A DNA stretch of 64,000 nt. Origin: Phoebastria nigripes (taxonomy: Eukaryota; Chordata; Aves; Procellariiformes; Diomedeidae). Positions 17,502 through 30,114 of the stretch are shown piece after piece. The DNA lies in NCBI GenBank assembly GCA_035582835.1, contig JAYKAV010002788.1, positions 3,403,049 through 3,467,048 on the forward strand, given 5' to 3'. Below the pieces are notes generated by a model. It was not told the DNA's origin, did no database searches, and worked only from the letters and a program-made list of their open reading frames with translations. Made by a program: the position numbers and the translations under genes. How positions within the stretch are numbered: the first letter of the stretch is position 1; each line of letters starts with the position of its first letter.

Positions 17502-20254
17502 TTACATAAAACATCTGGCTGTGCTGACCACTTTAAGGTCAGGAGTGGAAAGATCACATCTCTAAGTCACACTGGTAAGTATAATCAAACTGGAAAGTAC
17601 CATTTTTGTGCCTGCTGAATGCTTTGAAGAAAAAGGGAGACTGCTAAATGACAACAGCAAATTCAAAGTCTCAAAACCCTGGAAGTCTAGCGTATGTACC
17701 TTGCCTGCAGGCATGCAGATACGCAGATAGTGGGAATGTATGAGTACTGAGCAGCAAAGACTTTCAAAAAATTCATGGGACTTAATTGGATTTGGATCTC
17801 ATCTGCTTGTGGGGGGGTGGGTATGGATCTGCAGAAACTTGGGTCTCTCATAGTCAGCTTTCATATAAAATACTTGGCTTTTTTGCGGATGTAAAGTAAA
17901 GCTTGAATGTAAGTAATTACTGCAAATGATTGAAGCCTGTTTGTGCTTATTACACTGCTGCAAGACCTGTGTTCACTCGAGAGCATCTGCTGAATCTGAG
18001 GTGCCTGACCCTGTCTGGTGGGGGTGGATAGCAGCTGACAGAAGCAGGTTCAAGGTCCTCTGTCCTACCAGACAAAACCAGTTCCAGAGAATTCNCTCTG
18101 TTGACTTTTGCTACCACTTACTCGGCTCCATCAGGCTTTTCCCCATAGCTTTGAAGTTGAGTGAATATACAGCACATCTATCGCTTTCCTGAAATAAGGA
18201 AAAAAAAAACCAAACCCATAGTTCCCAAATGGACGAGCCAGGTACTAAGAGTTGGCTCTAAAAGTGGAAGGAGCAGATGAGATGCAAATCACCAACCCAT
18301 TGGGGATAGACTCCAAGTCCTTAGCAGGACAGGGAGGAAGGAATGAGTTGAACAGAAATGGTGAAGTAGGATGGGAAGAGACTGATGCAAGATAAAACAG
18401 GTGTGTGGGGTGGGTATGAAGAATATGGGACATGCCAAGCAAAAATATGCTATAGGTGTCTGCTTTAGGGAGGAGCATGAAGTATGAGGATAAATAATAC
18501 ACAATGTGTTTGCCTCAGGAAAGACAATTGTTGAGGCATCTCATCNATCCTTCATGGATGTGTGTTGCAAAATAGCATTTTTTTATCTCTGAAGATGAGA
18601 GGTTTGTAACTTTTTGCTTGAACTAGGAGTTGGGTTTCCTTGTCTGTCTTCCAGTTACAAGTTGTTGGACTTTGGGGATTCCCCGCCCTTATTAAATGTG
18701 CAGCTCAGGATTAAATTTAGTTGGTAATAGTTTATGAGCTCTTCTGGAGAGCTCACGATAACTACCTTGTATATAACGTGGTGATAAATGCTGGAAAAGG
18801 TGACCAGCTTGTTTACCCTCAAAGTCCAGTACCAGCACCTTCACGTGGCAGAAAGTTTGCAGGGCATGCCTCACATCTGAGTGGTGAGGGATGTAAAACA
18901 CACAGATGGACTAACAGCTTGCCAGTATTGCACACAGCTGACTCGCTGCTTCAGGGCAGTGCCCAAACTGGAAACCCATTCTTTCTTTCAAATGCAGTTG
19001 GAGGTGGGAAGTAAAATTTCACCTCTGAATATTCACCATGTGGATCCAGTGCTCTTTGTAGGCCTGTCTGTGTGTCAGTGTGGTTTGCCAGGGTGGAACC
19101 AGTTCCTTTCCTGGGCTCGTTTCGAGAGATGGTGTGGTTCAATTTTATTTTTGCTTTTAAATAAAAGATGAATCCAGAATAACTGAAGTGCAGAAATTTG
19201 ACCCCTACTCACAAACAGAGAGCCTAATACCTGAATATTGTATTGGGTTGTGAGCTAGTATTTCACTACCTAAAGAAAGCAAGGGTCAAACAAAAAGCCA
19301 AGCAAAAAAAGATCAGAACTATCTTAAGGCAAGTCACTTAAGTTGCAAATGTGTTTTGCTTACATTACTGTATGTAAGTAAGCTTTAAAAAGCTATTAAT
19401 AAAGATTGCATTATAGCAGAGGACATGGTGACAGCTCTAAGAAACATAAGGAAACTAGGATTTTGGAGCTTGATTAATTGCTGTTGCAATCCTGAGAAGT
19501 TTTTCCATAGAGTGAAGATGGGAATGAATGTGTCAACAAACCACTAGCTGGCAACAAGCTAACCACCACCACCCCTAAACCTGAAAAGTGCAATCTTGGC
19601 TGTTGGTGAGCGCAGTAGCTTGGGTTACCGGAACGGAAAGGTATTTCAGAAAAACTCGTTTTATTTGAGCACTTGGCAACATCTTTGGACATCAAGGAGA
19701 AAATATTTCTCCAAGGAAAATGTGATTGTAGACACCACTAACGTTTGGCAAAGGGAATCGGGGCCATGGGTAATAACCGAATCCGTTTTCCGAGATAAGA
19801 GTCCAGTTGATGGTGTTCCCGATAGCAAAGAGCAAGGTTTGACCTGTCAGATTGGGCATATTTATTTTCCCTTCACTTCCCCTTCCCCAGCCACAACATA
19901 ATAGTAAGTGATGTGGTGCTGGGCACGTGTTCTGCACAGTCATATTTTAATGAACAAGCAAAAACTGTAGTAAGTTAACTCTCTTCGGTCCTCAATTTTT
20001 GTTATATGTAGAACTCTTTAATGGGATGTAGGTAGCAATTTCTAAACTACTTTGATTACTTTTATTTTTCCCCACCTGCACTATGAGAACATTTGAGTTT
20101 TTAAAAAAACCCTTTATTTAAAATAGCACAAGTAGGAAACAACTGTATCTAGTTAAGAGTTGCTGCAACTTCATAACCATGCAATGTTATGCAATGACAT
20201 AACCAGGGAGGGCATGTCATTTACGGTAAAAATCAGGCTTATACAAATCCAGGA
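17502..20254. other. Intergenic DNA between LTR and CpG-rich block
   Basis: No gene, RNA or repeat family is recognised. Short frames on both strands look random. Several AT-rich stretches and an AATAAA at about 19396-19401 have no linked transcript. Confidence 0.6.
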
Positions 20255-20510
20255 AAACACGCAGGGTGCGGGGCGGGGGAGGTTTGCGCGATCCGTGTTG
20301 CGGGCGACTCGGGGAAGCTGCCCGCGGCCGTGGGGGTTCTCGGGGCTGCAGAAACGCCTCGGGAGCCCGCTCCCGGGGAGAGCGGGACCCAAGAGCGAGT
20401 GACTGGGTCCCCCTGGTGTCCTCACCGGGACAAGGCCCCTCCGTGAGAGCAGAAGAACGTGTTCTTCGTGTCCTAGAGACGACAAAGAGACAAGTCGCTC
20501 TATTTTAGGT
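20255..20510. promoter_or_regulatory. Orphan CpG-island-like block between gene 3' ends
   Basis: About 250 bp with very dense CpG (for example GCGCGATCCG, CCCGCGGCCG, CCCGGGGAGAGCGGG) in otherwise AT-rich intergenic DNA, downstream of both EGLN1 and SPRTN. A near-palindrome, GAAGAAC-GT-GTTCTTC, lies at 20452-20467. Such islands often mark promoters of unannotated non-coding RNAs. No convincing protein exon is visible. Confidence 0.5.
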
Positions 20511-22659
20511 GGAGGATGTTGTGCTGCGCAAACAAAAGTTATTTTGACTTGTAGCAATCAAAGGATGTGTATTTTGGTTGGGAGGCTTTTTTGTTGTTGA
20601 TTACGATGGTGTAAGCTCTTGTTTAGATACTCACGAGGCAGCTTTATCTACCACTAAACATCCACCGGGGCAGGGATGAAGGAGTAGGGGAAGTGGGAGA
20701 TGGTCGGTTACACCTCCCGTGCTTGCAGTAGGTTTGCAAATTTGCTCTAGTTTCCTCAGGCAAGAGTGCACGGAGAACAACAGCTCTGCTTCCTACCCCC
20801 TCGGCACCTTCCCTTGCCATTTCTGCTCCCGCACATGTGGGGGCCTCTCCTGCCCCCTCGCTAACCCAGCGCTTTTGCATCCTTCCAGGCTGCGTTAGCT
20901 CCCCAAGCGTTGTCCCACGTCAGCCGAGCTGCAGGCTTCTGTGCTACACCCCTTACGTGGGTGGTGGATTAAATTATAAAATACCTGGCTGAGAAAAATG
21001 TTTGGGGTTATTTCTCTGAGATGAAGGCTGGCAGCAGCCTGGTGCCTGCCCTTCCAGGTGGTCAGGTGCTACCTAAGCCCTTGGCTGAGAGTTGCAAAAA
21101 ATGCCTAGAGAGAAGTGGCTACCAAGTCATGGCCAGCAGCGTAGCCTCTGGCTGCTGCTGCTACCTGCCCTGAGTTGGTGCTGCTTGACAAAAGCTCAGT
21201 GTGGCAAGCTGCTGACCATCTCGGGGAAGCAGACTGATCTTGAATTGCTGAGGGTGCTCCTCCTCTTTTGGCAGAGGTGGCGGGATTCTACATGACACAG
21301 CTGAACCGTGGCAGTTCATGGGACGTACCCTTCAGCTGGCACTGAATGCAGTGTATCTAACCATGCTAGCATCACCCAGGAGCAGTTTCACGCCAAGCTT
21401 GGGCAGCCTTTCTATTGAAGAAAGGGAGAGACACAACGAGACTGGAAACTGGTGCAAGATTCACAAACAGGGCATCTACTTGTCAATCTCCTGAAAATGG
21501 TATCACTTCAACACAAACCTACACCCACACGTGAAAATACACTCGGGGCGGGGATCAGCCCATCATATAACAACCCAAAGCTGAGTGAGGATGCTTGCCT
21601 AACAGCAGAGACCTCCAAGCTCTCTTTCTGAAGAAGTTAAGGCAGCATTTCCCTCAGTCCCTGCTGCGGGGCAGGCACAGACTGACCACGACCCTATGCG
21701 TGGTTCAGCACCTGCACTGCTAAGGGTGCAAAGCGTTGGTTTAGTGTGGGAGCGCTCCACTGCAGAAGAGTCATGAGGGAAGGTAACATTTCTGGAGCCT
21801 GTAAAGGGATTAAGAGGAAGGCCGCATTAAGGCAGCTTTAGGTGTTTTCCTCCAGCCTCAGGTCTCCTTGTTCCTTCAGGGGATGTTCGTGTCCATAACG
21901 CCTTGCAAAAAGCTCCAAAGTTGTGGTATCGCTTACCACTCGGGACATGTGTCTGCTTTGACAAAACTGCATTTCGAGACCCAAGCGTCAGCCCAAATGT
22001 ACCATAAAACCTCTTGGGTGGTGTCCTCTTAACTCTGCCAAATTGCGGGGGAAGTGTTGCCAGCTAGCTTGAATAGTCTTTTGGGGTTTTGCAGTGCCTG
22101 AAATACCTCCTATTTCCTGTCATCAGATGCTTTTCCTGCCTTATAAATCTCTTATAGGTACATTCAAAGTTAATTACATCTGAGCTTTAATTCACGTCAT
22201 CTGCAGGGCTGATAATCCTGTCCCCCCTGCCCCCCCACTGTGTGGCTTGGCGAGGAAGCAGCAATTAAAACCTCCCTTTCCAGGGCAGGCCGTGAGAAGC
22301 GGTGACCCAGCTACCTGCTTTTCCGCCCAGCTTGGCAGGGCAGAGCTTCCTCGTACCTGTCTTTGTGTCATAGCACATGCCCGGCTCCTGCCTGAAGTCC
22401 CCCAGCTTCTGATGCATGGGATGGGGGACTTGTCCCTCCTGGACATGGCCTGGCAGGTGGCACCGATGAGAGCTGCCCATGCCGAACCTTGAAAGGAGAG
22501 GAAGAAACATGCAGCTGGAAATAAACTGATGGTTAGAGATGGTGTGAGCACTCCTGAGCTGCGCCAGTACAAGGGCAAGCAAATGGATCTTAACTGCCTT
22601 CAGCTGTAATTTCATTCTGTCCTGAAGTGCTCATGGGGTTGTTAGGCAGAAGCCTAGGG
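20511..22659. other. Intergenic DNA
   Basis: Moderate-GC sequence with no supported exon, RNA gene or repeat. Short open frames show no family signature. Confidence 0.6.
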
Positions 22660-22875
22660 CTGTGGAGGTAGAAGGGGCTCCTGGAGATGATCTGGTCCAG
22701 TCCTCCTGCCCTGAGCAGGGTTACCCAGAGCTGGCTGCCCAGGACCATGTCCAGTTGGGGTTTGAGTATCTTCAAGGATGGAGACTCCACAACCTCTCCG
22801 GGCAACCTGTTCCTGTGTTCAACCACCCTCACTGTAATAAAGTTGTTTCTTATGTTTAAATTAAATTTCCTATAT
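22660..22875 (-). mobile_element. CR1 LINE fragment
   Basis: Strong resemblance to the CR1 3' region read on the complement. Diagnostic strings are GGAGATGATCTGGTCCAG, CCTGAGCAGGGTTACC, GAGACTCCACAACCTCT and GGGCAACCTGTTCCTGTG. The element therefore lies on the minus strand with its 3' end near 22660. The terminal octamer repeat is not preserved and the element is 5'-truncated, as CR1 copies usually are. It has no coding capacity. Confidence 0.9.
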
Positions 22876-25242
22876 AGGTACTGCTAAATGCAAAACTAAA
22901 GACTAACCCAGATAAGTCTTAGCGACATATCCTGCAGAAGACAGCAGATTTGACACTGAAGTCCCCTACTCGCAGCTTTCCATACTCTGCCTGGTAGAGG
23001 TGCCGTCCTCTCTGAAGCCCCCAGGGTGTTTTATCCCCAGGATGACTCTTCCCTTTGNATGTGTTCCAGTTTGCCATCTGCCAGAACAGCCCAGACTGTA
23101 CCGTATCCTTCCATCGCCACGTTATCTGAAGCAGCCTGTGCCAAGTTGTGTGATCCTGTCAGACACCAGGGAGGTTGTCATGCTGTTGGTGAAAAACAGC
23201 TAGTGTGAGATGTGCTGTGCACTATAAACAGCTCGGCCCCTACGAGTCTTGGGAGTAATGCCTGTAAAATAGCAAGTGTGTGCTGGGTTACGCATTAAAC
23301 AGGCCCAAAACCGTTGGACTTGGTACACTGCGTTCAAAATGAAGGGGCATAAAAAATAAACTGCTCTGGTAAATTATTTCTTGCTTCTGTGAAGTGCTGC
23401 CCTTCAGCTGAACAAAATGGCCAGTGCTTCCTCAAGCCACATGTGGGTGCTGCAGGCAGGCTGCGTCCCACCATGCACCGGCTGCAGGCAAGTGCTGCAG
23501 AGGCTGCGCCAGCACCCTCTGAGCAAGGGCTTTGCACACCTTTGTTGCTTTGTGCCTCTCAAAACGCAATCCACACCCTTCTGGTGAATCAAAATCCGCT
23601 TACACGTGGGTGGCAGCACACCCTCCGAACGGATCCTTCTGGGAAGAAAGCGGATAATTACGGGGATGCTTCTGGGAAGAGACCAGGGTGGTCAGTGGGA
23701 AGGCAAAGGCAGGGGAGCGAAGCAGTGGGGAGGAAGTGGAGTAAGAGCAGAGAGGCCTTGTGGCTGTTCCCCCCATCAGTCAGCCAGTCACTCAATGAAG
23801 CTACTAGAAGAATTAAAAACCCCAACTAAACCATGTTCCTATAGGTGAGATACTGTACTGGGACTTCACTGAGCTCTAGTTTGCATTTTACCCCAGACTT
23901 TGTGCAATTAGTAACATCTCTGAAGAGAAGATACTTGCAGTGAACGCACAAATTATAGTCCAGAGACCAATGTCATTTAAAGAAAAATAAAGTATTTACT
24001 GCTTCTAAATTAAGCAGTGGGGGAGCCAAATGTTTGGCTTGTTGGTTTTTGCTCCTTCAAACATTCTTTGTTATGCACTTTATGAAATGTCAGGTCTAAG
24101 ACTTATTGGGACAAAAAAGCAGATGAAATGATGTGAAGGGTAGGGGATGGCTGGGACAGAGACAGGGTGAGCTATTCAGGCCAAGCTGCTGCACCTTCTT
24201 AGAAACTTAATCTAGTCTTAAAGCAGCCTGACCTGGCAGAAGATAAAAGGGAACAGAGGGATTAAGGCCATGGCTGTCCAGCCCTTTTTTAGCTTCCCCA
24301 CCTACAGTATGCTACCCTTTCCTCGGCCTGTCACACCCCTCCAGCTCCCCAGCTTAGCCAAGGAGCCAGAGACAAGTTTTGTGTTTTATAAACCCCTCTG
24401 ACTTCCTACAACTTCATCCTGCCTCTCCTGCGGAACTGGGTTTATGCCATATGGTGACAGAAAATTAGATTTTTCACTGCAATGGATGCAAGTGGTGCAG
24501 TATGTGTAGACAACAAAAGGATGCCTTTTGGGTTGTTCACTGAACCCTGAACTAGAAAAAGGAGCTACTGGCTCATCTTCCAAGTCCCTCTTGCAGCAAA
24601 GTTAAAAGAAGCACTCACAGAAAACCCAGTTAGATGTAAATTCTACTTCTCAACTCTCAGCTAGTTGCAGACCTTCCCCCACCCCCCCATTCCTCCTCCT
24701 TTAACTTGTTTTACGGTCCAGTCGGGGTTTCTGCTGATCCATCTTCAGCCTGGAGTGCAGGTGTAGGTGAAACACGAGGCTGCTAATTCTGCACTTTCTG
24801 TTCCTTCCCTGTACAGGTTGGAGAGGGAGAAAGAAGTATTCCTTAAGCGCAAGGAGTGCCACCTAATGGCCTGGCGAAGAATCCCAAAGCTCCACACAGC
24901 CTGGTGTCTTGGCTTCTCCATATACACGAGTACATGAAAACACACACAGTGTATTTTCACACCCACACTGAAATGTGAGTCTCTTTCATGGCCTGTGTAC
25001 CCATAAACTACACCTTAAGGGTAGTGTAATGTAGAGACTTTACGTTCATATACAAGCAATTGTTTATAAGACTTCAAAACAGCTGTAATAATCCAGATGC
25101 AAGTAAGAACTTGGGTATTTAATTTGCAGTGTAAAATTCATGAATGCTGGCTAGCAGGTAAGAAGCAGCTGATGGAGAGCAGCTGTTTCTCTTCTGTCAT
25201 TACTGTGTCAGGCAGTAACAATCATGTGCTCATAGGGGAATT
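22876..25242. other. Intergenic DNA
   Basis: No exon, RNA gene or clear repeat is recognised. A C-rich run lies at about 24676-24689. Confidence 0.55.
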
Positions 25243-25285
25243 TAGATCAGATGTAACCTCAGGAGGTCACCCAGTCCAACCTTTT
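25243..25285 (-). mobile_element. Possible short CR1 remnant
   Basis: The string CTCAGGAGGTCACCCAGTCC followed by AACC resembles the CR1 3'-end motif on the complement. Only about 40 bp can be matched by eye, so this is a weak call. Confidence 0.4.
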
Positions 25286-27730
25286 AGTGGCCTTTCAATT
25301 TAAGGTGGCAAAATGCAACAGCTGATGCATGGACACCATGTTCAAGGATGACCAGCTGCAGCAGCAGTGAAGCAAACAGCTGTGCTGGCAGCCAGAACAG
25401 TCTGTGTCACCCCATCATCGCCATGAATTGCTCCAACCGATTTAGAAGAGATGCCCACCTCACTTTTTCCTCAGAAACTCACCCTTTATTCTTTCTTGCT
25501 GTTACACTTCAGTACAATGTAACTTGCTTTACTTCAAGGATGTGTAGGGATGCTGTGCGTAAAGAAAATGCAACAGAACCAAGGGGCTCCAGAAGAACAC
25601 CTGAGGAAGAAGAAAAATCCTTCCAAGCTATTTACTCTACAGCACGTTTGGCTGCTGCAGCAAGAGAAGCTTGAAGTTTGAATAGCTACTTTGCATTTCA
25701 GAAATTATTCACTAGTTATCTGGTTACGACTAAGCCCTCTCTAGCCTTTGATTTTGTAACACATTACCTGGTATCCTTTATTACTAACGCTGGTACAGTG
25801 GCAGGTAGCACAGCATAGCATAAGCCCTTCCGTAGGTTGTTCCAAATGAACAACATTCAGTTGTTCTCTTGAAAAACGTTCCTAGAAAGGAGGCTCAGGT
25901 AACTAATTCCTACACAGTTTGAGCAGCAGCACCTTCCCTGCCTGAGAAGTGTACTTCCACCTAGACAGAAATAGGCCACTCATCAGCTTACGCATAGGGA
26001 TTAGGGTTGAAATTGCTGTAAGAATACACTTCCCTTGCAACCTAGATACCCCAAGTGAATACAAAGAGTGGTTGGACTACCGGAGATGGTATAGAGGAAT
26101 GGCACATTACCACTTTTAGAACAGACTATTCCTATTACATACCTTCTTGCAAGATACTAATTTATTTTTATTAGTCCAGAGAAAAATGCTACTTCCAATT
26201 CCTTCATCAGAACTCATCAAGTATTATGAAACATTTCCCTAATAAGTAAAAGATACTTGAAAATATTTGACCTTCAATACTTCTTGCCCGATAACCAGTT
26301 TCAAGGCAACTTAAGAGCAGCCTCTTTCATAATAATGAAATAGCTAAGTAACCCCCATTTAGGTAGTTTAACCTCTAGAAATGTGATCTGAATCATTCTG
26401 AGCAATTCCCGTAGATCACCACAGAATGAGATTGCTTTTGCCTTTAGTTTGCGGAACCATTTGTTGACCTCTCTCATACCTGATTTGTCTCGAAAGTCAA
26501 GTTTATTAACTTGCTTCTCAGATTTCCAGTCAGGCAACTTATTTTGCAGTTCAGTGAAGCATGTTTGTTCAAGATTCATTACTAGTTTGTGTTGTTATAG
26601 ACAGTATCTAAACTCACTCAGGACAAGGTCAACTGATACAGAAGACAAAATTTCTCACCTTTGACCCAAATTTCCCAGCGTATTTTAAAAACATACTAGT
26701 AGTCATTGTTATAATTGTGGGAAGGACACTGTATTCAAGAACAAAATCTTACAGAAACAGCATTCACAGTAACATACCCAAAAAAACAAGGCCATGACCT
26801 GTTAATAATAGCCTGCAATAGGTAGCAACTGCAAAGCCTATCCACCCAGCTCTTTGTCACCTTTATCTCTGTGTAAAAGAGATCCTGGCATCATAATACC
26901 TCATTGTAAAAACATGCATGGGCAGAGGTGATGTTTTTCCACAGCTGGTCCAAAATTGCTCAGTTGTTTTGAAAACAGNTCTATTTTTGGACACTTGTAT
27001 ATTTGAGACGGGACTCGCTTATAGCTTAAGTTCCCCCCCAACAAGCTATACAATTCACTGAATTCTACAGGCCAATTCCCACATTTGTTTTCTATTTGCT
27101 GTTCAAATGAGCACTGTTGGTGTGAAAGATGACATTAGAAAAAAAAAATCCATTTGAATGTGAAAATGTATTTAACAATACCCACAATCCCCCGTTCCTG
27201 GAGCAATCCTTTGCTCTTACCAGTTGCAGTGGGAGAGACAAACCAGGAAACTGATGGGAACAATAGCAAGGGAAATATCTCTCAAAAAATGCTTCATGAT
27301 GTGAGAGACCATTCATGATGTGAATCTAGTCCTCATCTTAAGAAACATACGATAGTACAAATACTTCTGAGTAGTACTGTCCTTCTAAATGTCAAGCTTC
27401 GCTAGGAACACTGACAGATACTGCAGTTTTAAGAAGGAAGTATGGAAAATTAACATATCAAATCAAGTTTTAGAATCAGTATTTGTAATATTTTCCACAG
27501 AAATGCAACAAAAGTGAAACTGTACTAAAAATATGATGGAGAAGGCAGAGGTTGATGCAGTCTATATTCACCAACACCTGTTTTTACAGGGAAATTTAAG
27601 AAGGAAAAGTGTTAATACAGAGAGATCTATTAAACCAGACTGTTANTCGATATACAGGTGAGCAACGCAAGATGGCCACAACTGCCATGTGAAACCCAGG
27701 CTTAATGAAAATCTAAAATTCAATACCAAT
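25286..27730. other. Intergenic DNA, possibly distal SPRTN 3'UTR
   Basis: AT-rich DNA without a supported gene. A reverse-strand AATAAA lies at 26161-26166. A minor direct repeat, TTCATGATGTGA, occurs twice near 27293 and 27313. Confidence 0.5.
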
Positions 27731-29377
27731 TTTATTCAGAATATGCAAGAACAATCTGATTCACATTAAACATCTGTAGCATCAGTATTTAAAAAAATAC
27801 ACCAGTTTAAAAAGAGTAAAGGTATCATTTGCCAAATGCCATTGCACATCAGTTTATTTCCCAATTTCAAAAGGGAGCAGCAAGTAATTAATTATATAAA
27901 GGCAAACATATGTGCATCTGAGGCTAATATAGCCATTTAAAGTTGTAGCAACAATATATGAAACAGCATAATTATTTTTTAACAAAAATATTTATGATCA
28001 GTTTTACAAGTAAGGAATCAAGCTGTTAACTGTTTAACCAGTTAAACACTTCCAGTGCAGCAAGAGAACTGTTAACATTTCAGAAAGTTTATACAGAAAA
28101 CACATCTGCTCGGCATTCATAACTTTTCACAGCACAATGGTTTTAGTACTCAACTGTCTGGCTTGTTGGATACTAACCACCAAGCTGGCTGGCTTCCAGA
28201 AGCAGCGAAACAAAGACTGTCAGCTAATGTCAATTTAATGCCATTTTGGCCTGTAAAGCACTGGAAGTTTAACTAAAAAATCATGAAGGCTTTTATGACA
28301 AGGCCAGGAACAGTCTTTACCAGTATTGCTACCAATATTCCTCAAAACTTTTACTTACTAGTATCAGCACATGGGGGTCAGTTACTCAGGCACATAATAG
28401 CTATATCCTAAAAACTAGTGAACTTTCAACACAGACTTTGTGCAAACCATCAGAAAAAGTGGGTGGAGAGTCTAGCTAGGATCCTGGACCAAAAGACACA
28501 CATAAGACTGAAGTTCCTTAGCTTCCATTTGACCACTCCAACTTTTAACAGATTAGCTAACTTTTAAATCCTTTTTGAAAACAAGCTCCTCAAAGTGATT
28601 TTTTTTTTTTTCCTTTTTAATTGAGCCCTTAAGTGTAGGGCCTTCTCCTCATCTACCAAGTATCTTGTGCTTGATTTCCTAGCACCTTCATCGCCCTTCT
28701 GGATCTTCTCTTTTCCTGCTACAATCCACCCATTAAACCTAAATGGATGCTTTGCTATGTTTTTGATGCCTATGCCTCTCCCATCTTTGACAAAAGCCCA
28801 TATTTGAGATTCTCACTCTCTCTTTTCAAAAAGGTCACAGGTGAGAAGGACCACCTGAGAGTGTAATTGTGGCTTATGCAAAATATTTACTATTCTAAAA
28901 ATACATGCCACTTAATTACACTGCAGTAAACAGAAGAATTCTTATCTATTATAGGTGGTTAAGAATGGCCAAAAACACTTTAAAAAAAACAACACAAAAG
29001 GGTCTTAAGAACAAAGATAGATTAGGAGGATTAAAAATGTCTTAATTTTAAAAACTGCCTTGAAAACGTGCAGTTCAGCAAGTATCCACCTTCTCTTGTA
29101 TTACCCAGATTCTGCAGTAAGAATGTTGGCACAAACATCCACCTACTAAAACTTGAGTATTCGATTCTTTGGAACACAAGCAGCAGCTAGCTTCCTAGTC
29201 AGCGCTGATGCGCAACTCCACAAAACTTGTTGTTCAGCATTCTGACAGTAGTTTAAATTCCAGTTCAGAACAGGCACACAGGGAAGTAACCACAGCTAAG
29301 CAAACCCTGAGCAAAGTAGTTTTCAAGCAGTGTTTTCAGCCCTGGTTTATCTTTTTGAGACAGCTTTCTGAAAGGTT
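27731..29377 (-). other. SPRTN: SPRTN 3'UTR (end estimated)
   Basis: AT-rich non-coding DNA downstream of the SPRTN stop on the minus strand. Reverse-strand AATAAA hexamers are at 27853-27858 and 27731-27736, giving a 3'UTR of about 1.5-1.65 kb. The true end needs transcript evidence. Confidence 0.5.
27853..27858 (-). terminator. SPRTN: Candidate SPRTN polyadenylation signal
   Basis: TTTATT on the plus strand (AATAAA on the coding strand), about 1.5 kb past the stop. A second candidate is at 27731-27736. Confidence 0.4.
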
Positions 29378-30114
29378 TTATGCAAGACAAGAATCAAGGT
29401 GTTCATTTATTTTAGAATCCAAAACCTCAGTCTGGCAAACAGGACAACTGACATTTTTATCCTGCCTTACAGCAGTGCTGGAACTTGCAGAGGACACTGT
29501 AGATTCAGCTTTGGTTTTCGTAGGTCTATTTATACNTAAAGTGACATCAGTACTCCCTTTTTTAATGAAATAGTTTTCAAAGGCAGTTTTGTCTTCCATT
29601 TTTGGCCATTGCTGCAGTGTATTAGTAGATTCTGAGCTTTTTTTCTCAGATGCGACCTGAGCTGCTGTTGTCTGCTCTAAACAAATTTGTTTCGGTGCCC
29701 TGCTATAAAGCGGGATAACCCTCTTGCCATCTGCAGAACCTTGGTTTGATTTTTCTTCCATAACACGAGCGATTTTAACAGGCGATCCACTAACATTCTT
29801 GTAAGCTTTTGTATTAGCAACAGAGGGTTTAGGAAACTCACGTTTTGAAGCTAAGTTGATTTTCTCACTGGCATCATCAGTATAAAGTGGAAAGAAGATG
29901 CCACTACGGGGCGATTTTTCAAATTTTATCTCATTTTTAGGGACTGGTATTGTCTTTAGTGTTGAACAATACTGTGAACCAGGTGTTTCACTGTTTCTAA
30001 CACTGCTGCTGGAATTTGTGCTTTTTTGTGAGAGTCCACTATCTCCTCCTCCAAGCTGATATCCCTTTCCACTAAATGGCATCAGATCTTGCGCATCGCG
30101 CATTTGTGTCTTGC
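29378..30114 (-). CDS. SPRTN: SPRTN coding exon 5 with stop codon
   Basis: 737 bp encoding the largely disordered C-terminal half. It holds the SHP box FSGKGYQLG, a Lys/Ser-rich linker, the segment MEDKTAFENYFIKKG that corresponds to LEDKTVFDNFFIKK in human, and the UBZ4 finger. TAA is at 29380-29378. The acceptor is TTTTGTAG. N at 29536 leaves one residue undetermined. Confidence 0.95.

Noticed and set aside
29208..29573. Plus-strand frame opposite SPRTN exon 5
   Set aside because: Overlaps the conserved UBZ-coding exon on the opposite strand and contains an N; no independent evidence.
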